Assembly (NCBI GenBank): GCA_021780095.1
Contig: JAJXZK010000390.1
Coordinates: forward strand, 1 to 10,048
Length of the DNA stretch: 10,048 bases
Origin: Acidobacteriota bacterium
Lineage (GTDB): Bacteria; Acidobacteriota; Terriglobia; Terriglobales; Acidobacteriaceae
Direction: 5' to 3'
Shown: one piece after another, positions 1 through 6,283 of the stretch
How the letters are laid out: each line of letters begins with the position of its first letter
Position numbering within the stretch: the stretch's first letter is position 1
Notes under the pieces: generated by a model
Databases searched by the model: none
Seen by the model: only the letters and a program-made list of their open reading frames with translations
What the model was told of the DNA's origin: nothing
Position numbers and translations under genes: made by a program

Positions 1-279
1 ACGCAGCGCTTTCTCCACTTCAACGATCAGGCTGGTATCGTACGGTTGAATCAGCAGCAGTTGCGGCTCCGGCGCGCTGATCTGGCCCACCTGGTTCAAT
101 GGCATCTCCGTCCCGTAGGCCAGCACTTTCACCTGATCCAGCATGTGCACGCTGGCGCGTCCCGTACGGATGGAAGCCAGGTTCGTGCGAAAATCCTCGA
201 CTGCTTTATCCATCCGAGCCCTGAGCAGTTGATACGTTTCCTTCAACGCCGGAATTCCGGCCATCGCTGATCCAGCCAT
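1..279 (-). CDS. frr: Ribosome recycling factor, N-terminal half (cut by window edge)
   Basis: Ribosome recycling factor acts in the cytoplasm with EF-G to split the post-termination ribosome. The 93 residues visible start MAGSAMAGIPALKETYQLL and carry the family's hallmark segment, a helix with RMDKAVEDF followed by SIRTGRAS (residues 37-43), then YGTEMPLNQVGQISAPEPQ and the IQPYD stretch (78-81). RRF is normally about 185 residues, so roughly half is present and the 3' end lies outside the window. The ATG at 279-277 is preceded by an excellent AGGGAGG ribosome-binding site ten bases upstream. A second ATG at codon 6 is less well placed. The gene is divergent from the small zinc-ribbon gene at 502 and is not next to pyrH, its usual upstream partner, so it needs its own promoter; a possible -10 box lies at 307-312. 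Confidence 0.95.
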   Translation of the reverse strand, partial: MAGSAMAGIPALKETYQLLRARMDKAVEDFRTNLASIRTGRASVHMLDQVKVLAYGTEMPLNQVGQISAPEPQLLLIQPYDTSLIVEVEKALR

Positions 280-289
280 GATATTTTTT

Positions 290-296
290 CCTCCCT
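290..296 (-). promoter_or_regulatory. Ribosome-binding site of frr
   Basis: The minus strand reads AGGGAGG, ten bases before the frr ATG. It is a near-perfect anti-16S match and fixes the start at 279 rather than the internal ATG at codon 6. Confidence 0.8.
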
Positions 297-306
297 GCAA
301 CACGAT

Positions 307-312
307 ATTGTA
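307..312 (-). promoter_or_regulatory. Possible -10 box for frr
   Basis: The minus strand reads TACAAT (five of six matches to TATAAT). Transcription from it would start near 300, giving a leader of about 20 bases that just includes the AGGGAGG site. No convincing -35 hexamer is seen at 16-18 bases spacing, so the call is tentative. The reason to look for a promoter here is that frr is separated from pyrH and has a divergent gene directly upstream. Confidence 0.3.
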
Positions 313-501
313 ACCAAGCGGATAGCACTCTGTTTCCTGAGACAGTTACGGGTCCTTTCAGCTTGCCGAGCCACGCCTCCATGCCGTCAAGTTTCCGCCG
401 TATGCATTTTAATTGGGGAAACAGTCTTGAAGCGGTCGCAGTACCAGCCTTGAAATTGCCGGCATCGAAGGAGCGACCAACCAGTTAGAATAAAACTTGC
501 C

Positions 502-849
502 GTGAGCGACCTCTTTTCCGCTGATTCCACAATGCATACCTGCCCCGTCTGCACCATGCCGCTGAGCCTACGTCGCTCTTTCTTTAAGGCTGGATGGAGG
601 GGGTTTTTCCGCTGCCCCTCCTGTCGCGGACATTTGCAGATTCACGGCCGCGTGCTCCCTCTGGCGACAGCCTTGCTGGTAGCGATCGGCTTCCTGATGC
701 TCGACTGGAGCGGTATGACGGACGTCAACTTCACAACCCTTTGGTGGGATGCCTTCCAGATTGGCTCTGTGCTATTTGTTTTGTTTGTGATGTTGGGCTG
801 GCTACTGCGCGTCGATCGTCGTCAACCCACCCGCAAATTCGTCCCCTGA
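502..849 (+). CDS. Small zinc-ribbon protein with two transmembrane helices, function unknown
   Basis: This 115-residue protein has two CxxC pairs, C14-C17 (CPVC) and C38-C41 (CPSC), separated by 20 residues, which should form one zinc ribbon on the cytoplasmic side. Two hydrophobic segments follow at about 52-67 and 84-103, then a basic tail. The CxxC-20-CxxC-plus-hydrophobic layout resembles the small 'cxxc_20_cxxc' family, which has no assigned role; that match is from memory of the pattern. The GTG at 502 has no Shine-Dalgarno sequence. An in-frame ATG at 532 keeps both cysteine pairs but also lacks one. A TAGAAT box at 486-491 would start the message within a few bases of the GTG, so it could be leaderless. 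The gene ends 18 bases before the lipA stop, convergent with it, and stands alone on the plus strand. Confidence 0.65.
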   Translation: MSDLFSADSTMHTCPVCTMPLSLRRSFFKAGWRGFFRCPSCRGHLQIHGRVLPLATALLVAIGFLMLDWSGMTDVNFTTLWWDAFQIGSVLFVLFVMLGWLLRVDRRQPTRKFVP

Positions 850-867
850 TCAGAAACACGAAACCGC

Positions 868-1809
868 CTACCCCAGAACATTCAGGCCCGTCGACGCGGC
901 CTGTTCATGTGCGTGATATGAAGATCGCACCAGCGGTCCTGACTCGACATGGCGAAAGCCCATCCGCATCGCTTCTTCTTTCATCCATGCGAATTCCTGC
1001 GGCGTGTAGGTCCGCGCCATCGGCAGATGGTCCTTCGAGGGACGCAAATACTGCCCGATGGTCAGAATGTCGGTACCGACTCTTGCCAAATCGCGAAACA
1101 CATCCAGCAGTTCGTGCATTTCTTCGCCCAGCCCCACCATCACGCCGGACTTTGTCACTAGCTTTGGATTCACCTCTTTGGCATACTCCAGTAGTCGGAG
1201 CGTGCGCTCGTAGCGCGCCCCGGAACGCACCACGCGATAGAGCCGCGGCACGCTTTCCGTATTGTGATTCAAGACTTCAGGAGCAGCATCCACCACAATG
1301 CGAATCGCATCTTCTTTGCCTTGAAAATCCGGGATCAGCACTTCCACCTGGCATCCGGGGGCTTGCCGGCGAATTTCCTCGATCACCGTGGCGAAGGCGC
1401 GCGCTCCGCCGCTAATATCGTCATCGCGATTCACGCTGGTGATCACGGCGTGCTTCAAGCCTAATGCCGCCACCGCTTCCGCCACCCGCCGCGGCTCGTC
1501 GAAATCGATTGCTTCCGGACGCCCCTTAGGGACAGCGCAAAAGCCGCAGCGACGCGTGCACAGGTTGCCCAGCATCATAAACGTGGCCGTCTTGTGGTTC
1601 CAGCATTCGCCGATATTGGGACAATGCGCCGACTCGCAGACGGTGTTCAGGTTCAGGCTGCGTGCCAGTTTCTTCAGGTCATGGAAGACTTCGCCCATGG
1701 GCGCGCGCGCCTTCAGCCACTCCGGCCGGGGCTGCGGCCGCTTCGGCGAAACGTCGATCTGTATCAGTTCAGGAGCAGTCGCCATGGGATGGATATGCTG
1801 CGGATGCAC
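868..1809 (-). CDS. lipA: Lipoyl synthase
   Basis: LipA is a radical-SAM enzyme that inserts two sulfurs into octanoyl groups on the lipoyl domains of 2-oxoacid dehydrogenases and on GcvH. All family signatures are visible in the 313 residues: the auxiliary-cluster cysteines C58, C63 and C69 (CESAHCPNIGEC), the radical-SAM CxxxCxxC motif C84, C88 and C91 (CTRRCGFC), and the C-terminal RSSYHA motif near 295-300 that supplies the serine ligand of the auxiliary cluster. Length is normal for the family. The first possible start is a GTG at 1809, only three bases after the stop of the upstream membrane-protein gene, so translation is probably coupled. An ATG eight codons later (1785) is the alternative; neither has a strong ribosome-binding site. 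No lipB or lplA is visible in the window. The 3' end faces the zinc-ribbon gene with 18 bases between them. Confidence 0.96.
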   Translation of the reverse strand: MHPQHIHPMATAPELIQIDVSPKRPQPRPEWLKARAPMGEVFHDLKKLARSLNLNTVCESAHCPNIGECWNHKTATFMMLGNLCTRRCGFCAVPKGRPEAIDFDEPRRVAEAVAALGLKHAVITSVNRDDDISGGARAFATVIEEIRRQAPGCQVEVLIPDFQGKEDAIRIVVDAAPEVLNHNTESVPRLYRVVRSGARYERTLRLLEYAKEVNPKLVTKSGVMVGLGEEMHELLDVFRDLARVGTDILTIGQYLRPSKDHLPMARTYTPQEFAWMKEEAMRMGFRHVESGPLVRSSYHAHEQAASTGLNVLG

Positions 1810-1812
1810 TCT

Positions 1813-3531
1813 CTATTGTAACTGCGAGGGCACTCCGTCCGGAGCGGTCTTCGGGGCCGCAGCCGCCGAATCCTGCGCCGTCGGCTGGCCGTCCGCAGGA
1901 GAGATTCTCCATATGGTCAAATAATTTTTTCCGGTCCACACAATGTGCGATGGCGGCAGCGAAATGTATCCGGCAGGCGCCAGCGGAATTCGAGAGTACA
2001 CCTCGACGCCTGTGATCATCCATTGCGGTTTGCCGTCCTGGGCTGCCATCCATGGCACGCAGGTGTACTTCGTGCTCTCCAGAAAGAGATGCCCGCAATA
2101 CGTGTCCTTGCCCCACTGGTCGAATGGCACAGTCGGTCCGGCGAATGCATCGATATTGTCCTTGCGGATAAAATCTCCGATACCATTTTGCGCTAGTTCG
2201 GCTTGAAATTCGCGATCGGCCATCAGGCCATCCAGCGGCACCACTGCGGCATCGGTAAAATATGCCATCCCACCCGGCTGGTCGTAGGCGAGCAGCCGAT
2301 GTAGGTGATCCTCGTCTAATACCTGTCGCAACACGGGAATGGTGGTCTCTTCCGCGACCTGCTCGCGGCTGTGTTTCCAGCCCATCTTGTACCAAACCAG
2401 CGTGGAAAACACGATCGCCAGCACGATGCCAACAGAATGCAACGTCGCTGCCACAGAAGGTCGCCGCGGCGTCCCGCGCACCCCCGCCGGAGCCGCACGA
2501 AGGAGGCATGCCGTCGCGCGCGATGCGGTCAGCGCAGCCAGCAACGCCCAGCTGACGTAGTACCACGTCCAGCGCGTCTCCCCTGTCATCCGCAGCGTGA
2601 TATAGGCGGAATGCATCAGTACACCGACGAAGAACGGCAGTTCCGCGAACAGGAACCAGCGGTCGCGCTGCTTGCGCCACAGAATCACAATCGAAATCGC
2701 GCAGATGATCAGCGAGATTAGCGCCGTGTGCGGTAAATTATGGCCTAACGCATGGTCGCCGCCGTTGCTCGACTTCAGCAGCCCGCTGATCGGCATCAGA
2801 ATGTGAAACCAGAACAGGTTGCTGCCCAGGTACGCGCCCCAGAGCACCGCATACAGCGGTATCCACGTCAGATGAATGCGCAGCGCGCGCTTGCCGTGCG
2901 CCTGCTGCCGCTGCTGCAGGCACCAGAACAGCACCGCAGTCCAGACACACGCGATCACAAAAATGGAGTCTAGCCGGCTCAGCACGGCAAACGACGCGAG
3001 CACATTGAACGCGAATCCGCTTTTCCAGTCTGGATGCTCGAAGAACTTGTACAGCGCCAGCAGTGTTCCCGCCAGCATGGCCGCGCTCAACGAGGATTCA
3101 GTTCCCAGTTGCAGACCAAAAAGAAATGGAATCAAAATCGTCCACGCCACCCATGCCGGTGCCCGCAGACGACGCAGCAATCGCCCCGCCACAAGCAGCA
3201 CCACAATGTTCAGCAGCACAATCAACGCCGCAATCATGTGCAGGCCTGTGGTGCGATCCGGAAACACCCGATACACCGCCGCGCACAACAGCATCCAGAT
3301 GGGATGGTAGCCGTTGGTTTGCATCAGGCGATTGAAGGTGCTGCCATAACCCAGCGCAAAATTGCGCCCCACCTGCAGATAAAAAAAACTGTCGTCGGCG
3401 AAAAACGGACTGGGTTGGCGAACAAACAGCGCCGCGTACGCCATCGTCAGCAGCGCAAAAAAAACATCCAGCCACAGCGGATTGCGCTCTGGCCGGTGCT
3501 CCCCTGTTGCGTTTGGCTGCGGTTCTGTCAT
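1813..3531 (-). CDS. Polytopic membrane protein, GT-C-like putative glycosyltransferase
   Basis: This 572-residue protein has about ten hydrophobic segments in its first two-thirds and a soluble, probably periplasmic, C-terminal part from about residue 385. After the first helix it has an acidic pair D46-D47 in FFADDSFFYLQVGRNFALG and then TNGYHPIW (72-79). This layout is typical of GT-C type transferases that use lipid-linked sugars, where acidic residues in the first external loop are catalytic. Further landmarks are GTES (143-146), LSRLDS (184-189), WTWYY (321-325) and LDGLMAD (433-439). Donor, acceptor and activity cannot be read from the sequence. I chose the ATG at 3531; an in-frame TTG at 3564 would add 11 residues. 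Neither has a clear ribosome-binding site. The gene ends three bases before lipA and is 109 bases from the orphan gene upstream, in which I see no clear promoter or terminator. Confidence 0.75.
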   Translation of the reverse strand: MTEPQPNATGEHRPERNPLWLDVFFALLTMAYAALFVRQPSPFFADDSFFYLQVGRNFALGYGSTFNRLMQTNGYHPIWMLLCAAVYRVFPDRTTGLHMIAALIVLLNIVVLLVAGRLLRRLRAPAWVAWTILIPFLFGLQLGTESSLSAAMLAGTLLALYKFFEHPDWKSGFAFNVLASFAVLSRLDSIFVIACVWTAVLFWCLQQRQQAHGKRALRIHLTWIPLYAVLWGAYLGSNLFWFHILMPISGLLKSSNGGDHALGHNLPHTALISLIICAISIVILWRKQRDRWFLFAELPFFVGVLMHSAYITLRMTGETRWTWYYVSWALLAALTASRATACLLRAAPAGVRGTPRRPSVAATLHSVGIVLAIVFSTLVWYKMGWKHSREQVAEETTIPVLRQVLDEDHLHRLLAYDQPGGMAYFTDAAVVPLDGLMADREFQAELAQNGIGDFIRKDNIDAFAGPTVPFDQWGKDTYCGHLFLESTKYTCVPWMAAQDGKPQWMITGVEVYSRIPLAPAGYISLPPSHIVWTGKNYLTIWRISPADGQPTAQDSAAAAPKTAPDGVPSQLQ

Positions 3532-3640
3532 AAAAGAGTGCTGATCTCGCCAACATGCTACCAAGTGACCATAATCGCCTGTACAGTTAGCGTTGTTCGG
3601 TTTGGTACGACTTCAGTGGAAGGAACGAAAAATCCCAGGC

Positions 3641-4141
3641 TCAGGAGAAATTGCATTTGGCAAACTGATCTGCTTTGGCGCTTTGAAGGGGGATGCCGAA
3701 ATATTTCAGTCGTGCCTCAGTCGTTTCAAGTACACCATTTCTTAAAATTCCCCAAGAGTGCTGTCGCCATAGTCCATCCTCACTCAGCGCATAGCCCGTG
3801 GCGATAGCAACGATTCCAAATCTGCGTTCTTTCCAGGCTATAGCGACGTTTTTATGGCACATGCTGGATTCTAATATCTTCAACGTTATTGGTCCGCTCA
3901 TCACAAATCCAGCTTCCAACAGCACTGGGACATCTGGATCAAACTTAGAAGGTGCGACGAGATAGTCTCCTCCCAATCGCAGCAACAATGTCTTTAGACG
4001 CTTGAGGTCGGGTTGGTTCTTCATGGCTCCGCGAAATCGGTTTCGAAGAAACTTCCATTGTTCAGGTGTCATAACATGTGAGAGGTTACCATCTCGCACT
4101 ATGTAACAGCGCCCGAAAAAGCGGTTGCCACAATCGATCAA
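3641..4141 (-). CDS. Unrecognised protein, lower-GC gene with TTG start
   Basis: I do not recognise the family. The 166-residue product looks soluble, without signal peptide or membrane segment. It has a compact, conserved-looking core from about 45 to 150: LLRLGGDYLVAPSKFDPDVP, a MSGPITLK stretch, ATGYALSEDGLWRQHSWG (114-131) and ETTEARLKYFG (139-149). The tryptophan, histidine and threonine-rich motifs suggest a real fold rather than a chance frame. The TTG at 4141 has an AGG five bases upstream, inside a potential hairpin (4143-4181). A GTG at codon 15 and an ATG at codon 24 (4072) are alternatives, and the core would survive either. Six lines of sequence counted by eye (3661-4020) average about 48% GC, lower than the flanking genes, which read near 60% or more. 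It lies 70 bases after the HNH gene. Possible late arrival by transfer. Confidence 0.6.
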   Translation of the reverse strand: MIDCGNRFFGRCYIVRDGNLSHVMTPEQWKFLRNRFRGAMKNQPDLKRLKTLLLRLGGDYLVAPSKFDPDVPVLLEAGFVMSGPITLKILESSMCHKNVAIAWKERRFGIVAIATGYALSEDGLWRQHSWGILRNGVLETTEARLKYFGIPLQSAKADQFAKCNFS

Positions 4142-4142
4142 A

Positions 4143-4181
4143 CTGACCTATCACACCGAATTTGAACGTTGATAGGTTCAG
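4143..4181 (-). repeat. Inverted repeat (hairpin) over the start region of the orphan gene
   Basis: The eight-base arms ACCTATCA (4146-4153) and TGATAGGT (4170-4177) pair perfectly. With one bulged base at 4178 the stem extends by three more pairs to CTG/CAG, enclosing a 16-base loop. On the transcribed strand the downstream arm contains the AGG that would serve as ribosome-binding site for the TTG start at 4141. No T tract follows, so a terminator is unlikely. It could hide the ribosome-binding site or bind a dimeric regulator. Confidence 0.5.
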
Positions 4182-4211
4182 AGAGGAATAGAAAGCCCCG
4201 TATGGCCGGAA

Positions 4212-4841
4212 CTAATAGTAGAGATACTTGCGCCACCGCAGATCGCTGCTGCCGATCATGCGCATGATGTGACGGCTGGTGTGCAGAGAAAACGGACGCG
4301 GTTCCCGCATCAGATGCATATCTTTTAGTTCCTGAATCAGTTGATTGCCCTTGCGGCGATTGCAGGTGTGGCAGCAGGCCACCAGGTTTTCCCAGGTAGA
4401 AAGTCCGCCACGCGAGCGCGGCACCACGTGATCCAGCGTCAATTCGCTAGCCGGCAAAATGGTCGCGCAATATTGGCATGTGTTGCGGTCACGCAGCAGA
4501 ATATTTTTGCGCGACAGCGCCCGCGTCTGGTGGGGAATGCGACGATACTCCAGCAACCGGATCACCGACGGCACCGGCACGCGCACCCGTGCGGCATGCA
4601 ACAGCGTAGAGTGTTCTTCTTCTGGACGAGCTACTCCTTTCAGGATCAGCACCAGTGCGCGTCGCGCTCCGCAAATATTGATCGGCTCGTAGGAGGCGTT
4701 CAGCACGAGCACCGGCGTGTGCATCGGCGATGCCGTTTGGGTCGACGAACGCTCCTGCAGCTTGGGTTCAGAGTGACCCGTGTGACATTTCGGCACAGGT
4801 TTTTGCTTGCGAGCGTGAACTACACTTCTAACGGGTGGCAT
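4212..4841 (-). CDS. HNH endonuclease family protein
   Basis: This 209-residue protein belongs to the HNH group that opens with a [13 protein letters not shown] segment (residues 44-56) and is widespread in several bacterial phyla without a settled role. The nuclease core is intact: zinc cysteines C122-C125 (CQYC) and C157-C160 (CHTC), the catalytic DH pair D137-H138 in [14 protein letters not shown]152 in WENLV, and N161 following the last zinc cysteine. The C-terminal [12 protein letters not shown] tail is also typical of the group. Family members usually begin close to [10 protein letters not shown], which would match the ATG at 4724. The ATG at 4841, however, has a strong AGGGAGA site at five bases, whereas 4724 has none, so I use the longer form with a 39-residue basic, probably disordered extension. 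The gene follows the 56-residue orf by ten bases and is part of the comF unit. A DNA repair or processing role is inference. Confidence 0.9.
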   Translation of the reverse strand: MPPVRSVVHARKQKPVPKCHTGHSEPKLQERSSTQTASPMHTPVLVLNASYEPINICGARRALVLILKGVARPEEEHSTLLHAARVRVPVPSVIRLLEYRRIPHQTRALSRKNILLRDRNTCQYCATILPASELTLDHVVPRSRGGLSTWENLVACCHTCNRRKGNQLIQELKDMHLMREPRPFSLHTSRHIMRMIGSSDLRWRKYLYY

Positions 4842-4846
4842 GCGTC

Positions 4847-4853
4847 TCTCCCT
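4847..4853 (-). promoter_or_regulatory. Ribosome-binding site of the HNH gene, overlapping the upstream stop codon
   Basis: The minus strand reads AGGGAGA five bases before the ATG at 4841, and its first two bases lie inside the TAG stop (4854-4852) of the 56-residue orf. This supports the long HNH start and suggests translational coupling. Confidence 0.7.
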
Positions 4854-5022
4854 AATTGACTTTCTTTCGTACCTGCTCCTGCAGCACCTGGTTGAACACT
4901 TTTAGCCGAATATTTTCCTTGTCCCAATCCGCAAGAACCTTGTCCAGCGGATCGCGCTTTAGGCGTGGCTGGATTCTCGCGGAGTTTCCATTCCGTCGCG
5001 TTTTCTTCGCAGGCTTCTTCAT
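4852..5022 (-). CDS. Small basic protein between comF and the HNH gene, function unknown
   Basis: A 56-residue protein begins [19 protein letters not shown], strongly basic in its first 23 residues (about +11 net over the whole chain). It continues with a segment, [20 protein letters not shown], that looks helical and amphipathic, and it ends VRKKVN. No known domain is recognised. The evidence for a gene is its placement: the ATG at 5022 overlaps the comF stop as ATGA, and its own TAG is ten bases before the HNH ATG and overlaps the HNH ribosome-binding site, so the three frames fit tightly with no wasted sequence. It could be a nucleic-acid-binding partner of either neighbour, which is only inference. 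A larger reading of the same frame starting at 5169 overlaps comF and is less likely. Confidence 0.6.
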   Translation of the reverse strand: MKKPAKKTRRNGNSARIQPRLKRDPLDKVLADWDKENIRLKVFNQVLQEQVRKKVN

Positions 5023-6008
5023 AGAAAACTTGCACCGTCCTTCGTCACGAGGGCATTCGTGGACCCCGCCGGCACCGCGTCCCAAAAAGCCACGCCTTCC
5101 CGTTGCGAGCGCGCCAGCGTCGCTACATGGACGGACACCGCCCCCGCGCTCAGCAGCGTTCTCGTGCATTCCCGCGCGGTCGCTCCGGTGGTGTAAATGT
5201 CATCCAGCAGCAACATCGCGCGCCCAGCCACATTCTCCGGATGGCAGACAAAAAAGGCGCCGCGCAGATTGCGGCGTCGTTGATGCGGTGTCAGGCCAGC
5301 CTGGGTTTCCGTGGCGCGCCGGCGTCCCATCGCCTCGAACGCCTTTTGCAGCGTAAGATCCGGACGCTGTCGGCGCAGACTTCGCACCGTCGCTTCCGCC
5401 AACAGCGCAGTTTGATTGAATCCGCGTTCACGCTGCTTGCTTCCGTGCAGCGGAACTGCCACCACGGTCAGGCTTGTCGGCAAATCCTGGCACCGCGCAA
5501 TCGTGCCCGCCAGCAATACGCCTAGCCGCGGGGCTACGGTTGGGATGCGCTCATACTTCAGCAGATGGATCAGCGCGCGCAGCGTGCCTTCATACTCCCC
5601 ATACGCCATTGCAAGGTGGAAAGAAGGTCGTGCCCGCTCGCACAAGCGGCACAGATTTTCGCCATCGGAACCTCGCGCCGCAGACGTCGTCGCAAAGCGC
5701 AAGCCGCCCACACTCAGCCGTTCGCCACACAAGGTACATAAATTTTCTGGGGATTGTTCCGGAAGATCGGCCCAGCAAGCCGCGCAGATGGGCGCAGTAG
5801 AAAGACGCAACAGAGGTTGATTGCAGAGCCTGCACGGGGAAGGAAAGACCGCACAACTGACAGCGTCTAGGGGGTTTCGAAGAACATCCAAGGGACTTCG
5901 AAGAACACGAGCGACCGCGCGCCAAGCGGCCATCTCCGATGGCGGAAGCGTACTGGCTCGGTCTGGTGACCTCGGGGACTGCCTAGGGAAGACGCACCTC
6001 CCAACCAT
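5019..6008 (-). CDS. comF: ComF family phosphoribosyltransferase-like protein
   Basis: ComF proteins are cytoplasmic, have a type I phosphoribosyltransferase fold, and are needed for uptake of transforming DNA in naturally competent bacteria. In others their role is less clear. The 329 residues show zinc-ribbon cysteine pairs C59-C62 and C75-C78, a second set at C91-C94 and C120-C123, the family motif RERGFNQ (193-199), a TQAGLTPHQRRRN stretch, and the PRPP-binding loop LLLDDIYTTGAT (266-277). The ATG at 6008 has AGGA at seven bases; the ATG at codon 26 has GGAG directly touching it, a poor spacing, so I prefer the long start. This gives an N-terminal extension with a tandem seven-residue repeat, VLRSPLD/VLRNPLD. 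It heads a tightly coupled unit with the 56-residue orf (ATGA overlap) and the HNH gene, and diverges from the OPT gene. Confidence 0.92.
   Translation of the reverse strand: MVGRCVFPRQSPRSPDRASTLPPSEMAAWRAVARVLRSPLDVLRNPLDAVSCAVFPSPCRLCNQPLLRLSTAPICAACWADLPEQSPENLCTLCGERLSVGGLRFATTSAARGSDGENLCRLCERARPSFHLAMAYGEYEGTLRALIHLLKYERIPTVAPRLGVLLAGTIARCQDLPTSLTVVAVPLHGSKQRERGFNQTALLAEATVRSLRRQRPDLTLQKAFEAMGRRRATETQAGLTPHQRRRNLRGAFFVCHPENVAGRAMLLLDDIYTTGATARECTRTLLSAGAVSVHVATLARSQREGVAFWDAVPAGSTNALVTKDGASFL
5865..5906 (-). repeat. 21-base tandem duplication in the 5' part of comF
   Basis: Two adjacent 21-base units, 5865-5885 and 5886-5906, match at 16 of 21 positions and share the last ten bases, TTCGAAGAAC on the plus strand. 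They encode VLRSPLD and VLRNPLD in frame, upstream of the first zinc-ribbon cysteines. Confidence 0.75.
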
Positions 6009-6051
6009 AAATCGATCCTGTCAGGAACGATTCACGTGCCAGAGCGTGTCG

Positions 6052-6067
6052 GCTCGCCGCGGCGAGC
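6052..6067. repeat. Perfect 16-base palindrome in the comF leader
   Basis: GCTCGCCGCGGCGAGC is its own reverse complement. As RNA it would form a six-pair GC stem with a CGCG loop. Six-base arms GAACGA (6025-6030) and TCGTTC (6071-6076) flank it asymmetrically. It lies between the comF start and the TATACT box, so it could be an operator or a leader hairpin. Confidence 0.5.
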
Positions 6068-6091
6068 GCCTCGTTCGATCCGGCTGAGTGC

Positions 6092-6097
6092 AGTATA
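6092..6097 (-). promoter_or_regulatory. Possible -10 box for comF
   Basis: The minus strand reads TATACT, five of six matches to the -10 consensus, about 85 bases upstream of the comF ATG. No good -35 is visible at the right distance. The plus strand here reads TATATT, so the element is AT-rich in both directions. Confidence 0.25.
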
Positions 6098-6173
6098 TTC
6101 GGAATTCACGAAACGAACAGCCCACTGCAGCAGAAATTTTTTATCCCATGCGAACCGACCGGGTGCGTGGTGC

Positions 6174-6204
6174 CCCATTCAAGCCCTCTTTTGGCTTGAG
6201 TGGG
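6174..6204. repeat. 12-pair inverted repeat upstream of the OPT gene
   Basis: CCCATTCAAGCC and GGCTTGAGTGGG pair over 12 positions with one G-T wobble, around the seven-base loop CTCTTTT. No run of T follows on either strand, so it is not a standard terminator. It is about 90 bases before the OPT start and could be an operator or a leader structure. Confidence 0.6.
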
Positions 6205-6276
6205 AGTAAACAAAAATACCGGCTATCGTGAAGCGTAGCGAATGCACTACACTCAACCGTTTGCTGAATTTGTTTC

Positions 6277-6283
6277 AGGGAGG
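6277..6283 (+). promoter_or_regulatory. Ribosome-binding site that fixes the TTG start of the OPT gene
   Basis: AGGGAGG lies eight bases before TTG at 6292, the same core and a similar layout as in front of frr. No ATG or GTG in frame is nearby, so the TTG is well supported. Confidence 0.8.

Larger units (their letters stand above)
280..501. other. Divergent intergenic region between frr and the zinc-ribbon gene
   Basis: These 222 bases separate two divergently transcribed genes and must hold promoters for both. I see the frr ribosome-binding site and the TACAAT element toward frr, and TAGAAT at 486-491 toward the plus-strand gene. No RNA gene, long repeat or terminator-like hairpin with a T tract is visible. 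Confidence 0.6.

Noticed and set aside
212..382. Roughly 55-codon minus-strand frame starting at ATG 382 and running into frr in another frame
   Set aside because: It has no ribosome-binding site at the start, overlaps the frr coding region out of frame, and no conserved features are visible.
594..1415. 273-codon open frame on the plus strand over the zinc-ribbon gene and lipA
   Set aside because: It overlaps two frames with clear motifs, is arginine/proline/serine-rich low-complexity sequence, and has no recognisable domain. It is a high-GC shadow frame.
1769..2680. 303-codon frame on the minus strand inside the GT-C-like gene
   Set aside because: It is the same strand but a different frame, without membrane segments or motifs, while the main frame is a coherent membrane protein.
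3034..3807. 257-codon open frame on the plus strand across the GT-C-like gene and the orphan gene
   Set aside because: Its product is glutamine, arginine and histidine-rich antisense sequence without domains, and it spans two minus-strand genes and their gap.
3532..4211. Lower-GC segment considered as an insertion sequence or integrated element
   Set aside because: No transposase or integrase, no terminal inverted repeats, no target duplication and no tRNA gene are seen at its borders.
6174..6204. Inverted repeat considered as a transcription terminator
   Set aside because: No T tract follows on either strand, and it lies between divergent gene starts where a terminator is not expected.
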